Below, one piece after another: positions 5,865 to 8,030 of a stretch of DNA of 8,030 bases; position 1 is the first letter of the stretch, and every line of letters begins with the position of its first letter. The position numbers were made by a program, and so were the translations under genes. The notes below the pieces were generated by a model, which was given only the letters and a program-made list of their open reading frames with translations, was not told the origin of the DNA and made no database searches. Where the stretch lies: positions 1 to 8,030 of the forward strand of contig JAIRTK010000315.1 in NCBI GenBank assembly GCA_031254955.1. Direction: 5' to 3'. This DNA is from Opitutaceae bacterium (GTDB taxonomy: Bacteria > Verrucomicrobiota > Verrucomicrobiia > Opitutales > Opitutaceae).

Positions 5865-6320
5865 ATGAAACCGCTCCCGACCCTTCTCCTCGCCGCCTCC
5901 GCGCTCGCGCTTGTCTCCGCCTGCGGCTCGCCCTCGCGCGGCAAAAGCGCCGCCCATGTCATCATCCCCGCCGGCACCTTCGGGGTGGAAAACTCCTGGA
6001 CGCCCCCCGAGGCGCAAGTGCGGGAGATGGAGCACCAACTCGCCCGCATGTTCTACGCCGCCGACCGCCGCATCACCGGCCTGCCCGACGGCGTGCCCCC
6101 GTATCCACTTTCCGATTACAACATCCGCTACAGCGGCAGCGGCCCCGCCGAGAGCCGTTATATTTTTGCCGAGGCCATGCACACCTCGCTGCCCGAAAGC
6201 GCGCGCCTCCTCACCTTGGAAAAAGTCAACATGCCCGAGAGCGGCGGCCCGCGCTACCTCACCTTCATGTATGACATGAACCGGAAGCGCATCACCAACG
6301 TCCGCTTCAACACCCCGTGA
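5865..6320 (+). CDS. Small lipoprotein of unknown function
   Basis: The 151-residue product has a short N-region (MKPLPT), a hydrophobic core and a lipobox VSAC with the lipidated Cys at position 20. It should therefore be anchored in the outer or inner membrane and face the periplasm. The mature part (about 130 residues) has no motif I recognise. It contains a likely amphipathic segment with EMEHQLARMFYAADRRITGL (54-73), then NIRYSGSG, and ends in YLTFMYDMNRKRITNVRFNT (131-150), which looks like beta strands. GC-rich codon use and a single clean start support a real gene. The leader is pyrimidine-rich with no Shine-Dalgarno sequence. It lies 131 bp upstream of surE in the same direction. Joint transcription is possible, although an inverted repeat lies between them. 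Confidence 0.85.
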   Translation: MKPLPTLLLAASALALVSACGSPSRGKSAAHVIIPAGTFGVENSWTPPEAQVREMEHQLARMFYAADRRITGLPDGVPPYPLSDYNIRYSGSGPAESRYIFAEAMHTSLPESARLLTLEKVNMPESGGPRYLTFMYDMNRKRITNVRFNTP

Positions 6321-6341
6321 GGGAAGAACGCGACCGGCCTC

Positions 6342-6444
6342 AAGTAACAAGTGACAAAAAAACGGGAAAAATGCGGCGCGCGAAACATGCGCCGCCGGAG
6401 CCGCGGGCGCCCGCTTGCCACCTGCTCCCTGTCACTTGATACTT
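6342..6444. repeat. 15-bp inverted repeat between the lipoprotein gene and surE
   Basis: AAGTAACAAGTGACA (6342-6356) pairs with TGTCACTTGATACTT (6430-6444) at 14 of 15 positions across 73 bp. A smaller hairpin GCGGCGC/GCGCCGC (6373-6379, 6389-6395) lies inside. The left arm runs into seven A residues on the plus strand, so no plus-strand T-tract is formed. The right arm ends 7 bp before the surE ATG, so the structure would hold the surE 5' leader. Confidence 0.6.
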
Positions 6445-6451
6445 CTTCAGA

Positions 6452-7465
6452 ATGAAGCTCCTCCTCACCAACGACGACGGCATCGCCAGCGCCTTCCTCC
6501 ACGTCCTCATCCGCGCGCTCCGCGACGCCGGGCACGAACTCTTTGTCGTCGCCCCCAAGAACGAGCAAAGCTGGATCGGCGCGGCCAAGTCCCGCCACCG
6601 CCCCGTCCGCTCCGAGCGCGCCGGACGCGACTTCGGCTGCCCGGCGTGGACGGTTGACGGCACCCCCGCCGACTGCGTCAACATCGCCCTCGCGCACCTC
6701 CTGCCCGCCGCGCCCGACGCCGTCGTCAGCGGCATCAACATCGGTTACAACGCCTCCCTCGGCTTCATCCTCGCCAGCGGCACCATCGGCGGCGCGTGGG
6801 AAGGCGCCGCGCACGGCCTGCCCGGCATCGCCCTCTCGCAACACCTCGCCCCGGATGTCTTCGAACAACTCCGCCGCGCCCAAAAACACGCCGCCACCGG
6901 TGACACCTCCACCACCGGCAACACCGGCACCACTGGCAACACCGGCAACACCGGCACCGGCAGCGACACCGCCGGCAACACCACCGCCGGCAACACCACC
7001 GCCGGCAATACCGTCAACGGCAGCAACACCATCGCCACCGGCAACACTACCGCCGCCGCTGCTGCCACTGCTAGCGACACCACCACCGATGCCCCCACTG
7101 TCGCCGCCGCGCCGCCGCTGACGGATGAGGTGTCCGCCACCCTCGCCGCGACCGCGCGCCACGCCGCCGCGCTCATCCCGGAGCTGGCCCGCGCCACGCC
7201 GCCGCGCGCGTTCATCGTGCACAACCTGAATTTTCCGTATCCCTGCCATGACCACAGCGAGCTTCGCCGCACCGTCCCCGCGCGCGTGCTCGTGACCCGC
7301 CTCTTCGCGCCGCAACCCCCCGGCGCCGATGGCGCCCACCATTTCCTTTACCGCCCGGGCGAGGACATCACCCCGCCCGGTTCCCCGCCGACCGACCGCG
7401 CCGCGGTCGAGGCCGGCTTCATCAGCCACACAGTGCTTGACTACACGCAAATCGGCCGACTGTAG
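6452..7465 (+). CDS. surE: 5'/3'-nucleotidase SurE with a low-complexity insertion
   Basis: SurE is a cytoplasmic metal-dependent phosphatase that acts on nucleoside monophosphates. Its conserved points are visible: LLLTNDDGI with metal ligands D8 and D9, S40 in APKNEQS, and N96 in SGINIG. The helix segment SGTIGGAWEGAAHGLPGIAL follows at 109-128. The C-terminal part is also typical: LNFP (259-262), a strand with VTRLF (281-285), and TDRAAVEAGFISHTVLDYT (314-332). The length of 337 residues exceeds the usual 245-270. The excess is a Gly/Asn/Thr/Ala-rich stretch at about 147-221, placed between the core and the next helix (TLAATARHAAALIPEL). The frame is intact on both sides, so the enzyme is probably active, with the insert forming a flexible surface loop. 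There is no clear ribosome site. Downstream are a 10-bp doublet and a hairpin without a T-run. Confidence 0.95.
   Translation: MKLLLTNDDGIASAFLHVLIRALRDAGHELFVVAPKNEQSWIGAAKSRHRPVRSERAGRDFGCPAWTVDGTPADCVNIALAHLLPAAPDAVVSGINIGYNASLGFILASGTIGGAWEGAAHGLPGIALSQHLAPDVFEQLRRAQKHAATGDTSTTGNTGTTGNTGNTGTGSDTAGNTTAGNTTAGNTVNGSNTIATGNTTAAAAATASDTTTDAPTVAAAPPLTDEVSATLAATARHAAALIPELARATPPRAFIVHNLNFPYPCHDHSELRRTVPARVLVTRLFAPQPPGADGAHHFLYRPGEDITPPGSPPTDRAAVEAGFISHTVLDYTQIGRL
6896..7048 (+). repeat. In-frame tandem repeats inside surE (GGCAACACC units)
   Basis: Codons GGC AAC ACC (Gly-Asn-Thr) recur at least seven times, first with 9-base spacing and then in a 15-base unit ACCGCCGGCAACACC. At protein level, residues 156-170 show Gly at every third position (GNT, GTT, GNT, GNT, GTG), and residues 174-187 repeat AGNTT/AGNT with a period of five. 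An Ala/Thr-rich tail runs to about 7111. All units are multiples of three, so copy changes keep frame. The tract is far less complex than the rest of the gene. Confidence 0.9.
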
Positions 7466-7489
7466 CGCGCCCCGACCGATTCCCGGCCC

Positions 7490-7533
7490 TGCAGGCCATT
7501 GCAGGCCATGTAGGGGCTTCGCTTGCGAAGCCC
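7490..7533. repeat. 10-bp doublet and 9-bp-stem hairpin after surE
   Basis: TGCAGGCCAT is present twice in tandem (7490-7499, 7500-7509). A hairpin GGGCTTCGC-TT-GCGAAGCCC follows at 7514-7533. It begins 48 bp after the surE stop and could slow or end transcription, but no run of T follows, so an intrinsic terminator is not claimed. Confidence 0.65.
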
Positions 7534-7569
7534 GCCGCACTTCCCACTAACACTCCGTTTCCTTTTTAA

Positions 7570-7585
7570 TAACTGATGTTACGCG
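7570..7585. repeat. Second copy of the 16-mer TAACTGATGTTACGCG
   Basis: This is identical to 5298-5313 and in the same orientation. In both places it stands immediately before a hairpin-bearing repeat (17-bp gap both times). The partner arm CGCGTAAC seen at the first site is absent here. The function is unknown. Confidence 0.75.
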
Positions 7586-7602
7586 GAGGTGTTTCCGAAG
7601 GA

Positions 7603-7781
7603 GGTAGGGAGGCCTCTCCGAGGCCTCCGCCGGGCGGGGCAGAAAATTTGAACTTTCCTGGAAAAACCGAGGCATTCTCGCGAAAGCCTCGAAGAGGTCT
7701 CCGCCGGGCAGAAAGGGCGGTTGGAATTTTCATGGGGAAATCAAGACGTGGTTGCGGAGGCCTCGGAGAGGCCTCCCTACC
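7603..7781. repeat. Inverted-repeat element with perfect 28-bp arms
   Basis: The arm 7603-7630 (GGTAGGGAGGCC...CTCCGC) and the arm 7754-7781 are exact reverse complements over 28 bases, 123 bp apart. Each arm is itself a hairpin, GGAGGCCTC-TCC-GAGGCCTCC in the left one. The interior has a weaker palindrome CGAGGC/GCCTCG near 7668-7691. There is no open frame of note and no transposase. Perfect arms suggest a recent or maintained element. The gap 7466-7897 holds this, the 16-mer, the doublet/hairpin and the terminator, and no gene. Confidence 0.85.
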
Positions 7782-7836
7782 GGCGTTTCCGCGCCAGGTC
7801 TCTTGCGGTGGCGACGGAATAAACCGAAAAGGCTCT

Positions 7837-7868
7837 AAAAAAGCCGCGAGCCGGGTGGGGCGCGGCTT
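7837..7868 (-). terminator. Intrinsic terminator for the gene entering from the right
   Basis: Read on the minus strand, AAGCCGCG (7868-7861) and CGCGGCTT (7848-7841) form an 8-bp GC-rich stem around a 12-base loop, and the stem ends in a run of six T (7842-7837). It begins 29 bp after the stop codon of the minus-strand frame at 7898, as expected. On the plus strand no T-run follows, so it is one-directional. Confidence 0.8.
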
Positions 7869-7897
7869 GAGGGGAGGGGCAAGGCTGCCGGTCTTCG

Positions 7898-8030
7898 TCA
7901 GGCGGTCTTGGGAGGTGCCGCCAGCCGAAACCAGAAGGGCGCGCGGAGGTTGTCGTTTTTTGTCAGGCTGGCTCGGTTTGGGACTCTGCTCCGGATGGGG
8001 GCGTCCCGGATGGGGGGGCTTCGGGAGGGG
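7898..8030 (-). CDS. C-terminus of an unidentified protein (partial, runs off right edge)
   Basis: A minus-strand frame is open from the right edge to a TGA complementary to 7898-7900, giving 43 residues. The last part reads SLTKNDNLRAPFWFRLAAPP and then KTA-stop, with codons ending mostly in G or C. The part nearest the window edge is Arg/Pro-rich (RSPPIRDAPIRSR) and contains a short repeat from two copies of CCGGATGGGGG on the plus strand. The strongest support for a gene is the intrinsic terminator 29 bp downstream on the same strand. I do not recognise the family from so short a tail. A second frame on this strand is also open but runs through the terminator, so it is less likely. Confidence 0.5.
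   Translation of the reverse strand, partial: PSRSPPIRDAPIRSRVPNRASLTKNDNLRAPFWFRLAAPPKTA

Noticed and set aside
6918..6962. True collagen-like domain in SurE
   Set aside because: Only about five Gly-X-Y triplets, then the period changes to five. This is too short for a triple helix; it is better seen as low-complexity sequence.
7514..7533. Hairpin as intrinsic terminator of surE
   Set aside because: The stem is good but no T-run follows; reported only as a hairpin.
6254..7540. 428-codon minus-strand frame opposite surE
   Set aside because: It mirrors the surE codons, and its Gly/Val/Ala repeats are the reverse reading of the GNT tract. The surE frame has all family motifs.

Overview
The window reads as a chromosomal stretch from a high-GC Gram-negative bacterium. 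Third codon positions are almost all G or C. There are lipoprotein and Sec signals, and one gene for ADP-heptose (LPS core) synthesis. None of the seven start codons that can be judged has a strong AGGAGG-type ribosome site. Gene style and the dense intergenic hairpin repeats suggest Verrucomicrobiota (Opitutales/Opitutaceae-like). That placement is inference; no marker gene proves it.

Layout. 1-147 (minus): N-terminus of a secreted protein that runs off the left edge. 148-643: gene-free, with an inverted-repeat element and direct repeats. 644-1171 (minus): a DUF192 lipoprotein. A short divergent region with a 26-bp tandem duplication leads into a plus-strand run: an M24 aminopeptidase P-type metallopeptidase (1266-2414), a secreted serine beta-lactamase-like hydrolase (2467-3654) and a heptose-7-phosphate kinase, HldA/RfaE1 (3766-4746). 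Then comes about 1.1 kb without a credible gene (4747-5864). It holds an 18-bp tandem array, a cluster of short hairpins and a head-to-head inverted hairpin pair. Next are a small unknown lipoprotein (5865-6320) and SurE 5'-nucleotidase (6452-7465). SurE carries a Gly-Asn-Thr-rich low-complexity insertion of about 75 residues. The right end (7466-7897) is again repeat-filled. A minus-strand intrinsic terminator there serves the C-terminus of a gene entering from the right edge (7898-8030).

Function. The genes are mostly housekeeping or envelope-related: heptose activation for LPS, nucleotide/phosphate turnover (SurE), peptide turnover, and exported enzymes or lipoproteins. They do not form one obvious pathway. 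The M24, hydrolase and kinase genes may share a transcript (52-bp and 111-bp gaps). I found no defence system, CRISPR array, transposase, rRNA or tRNA, and nothing that amounts to a new multi-gene system. The most unusual content is non-coding: short hairpins whose stems differ completely while the pyrimidine loop stays similar, three head-to-head inverted pairs of such hairpins, and many short tandem duplications. The repeat-bearing SurE is the most unusual coding feature.
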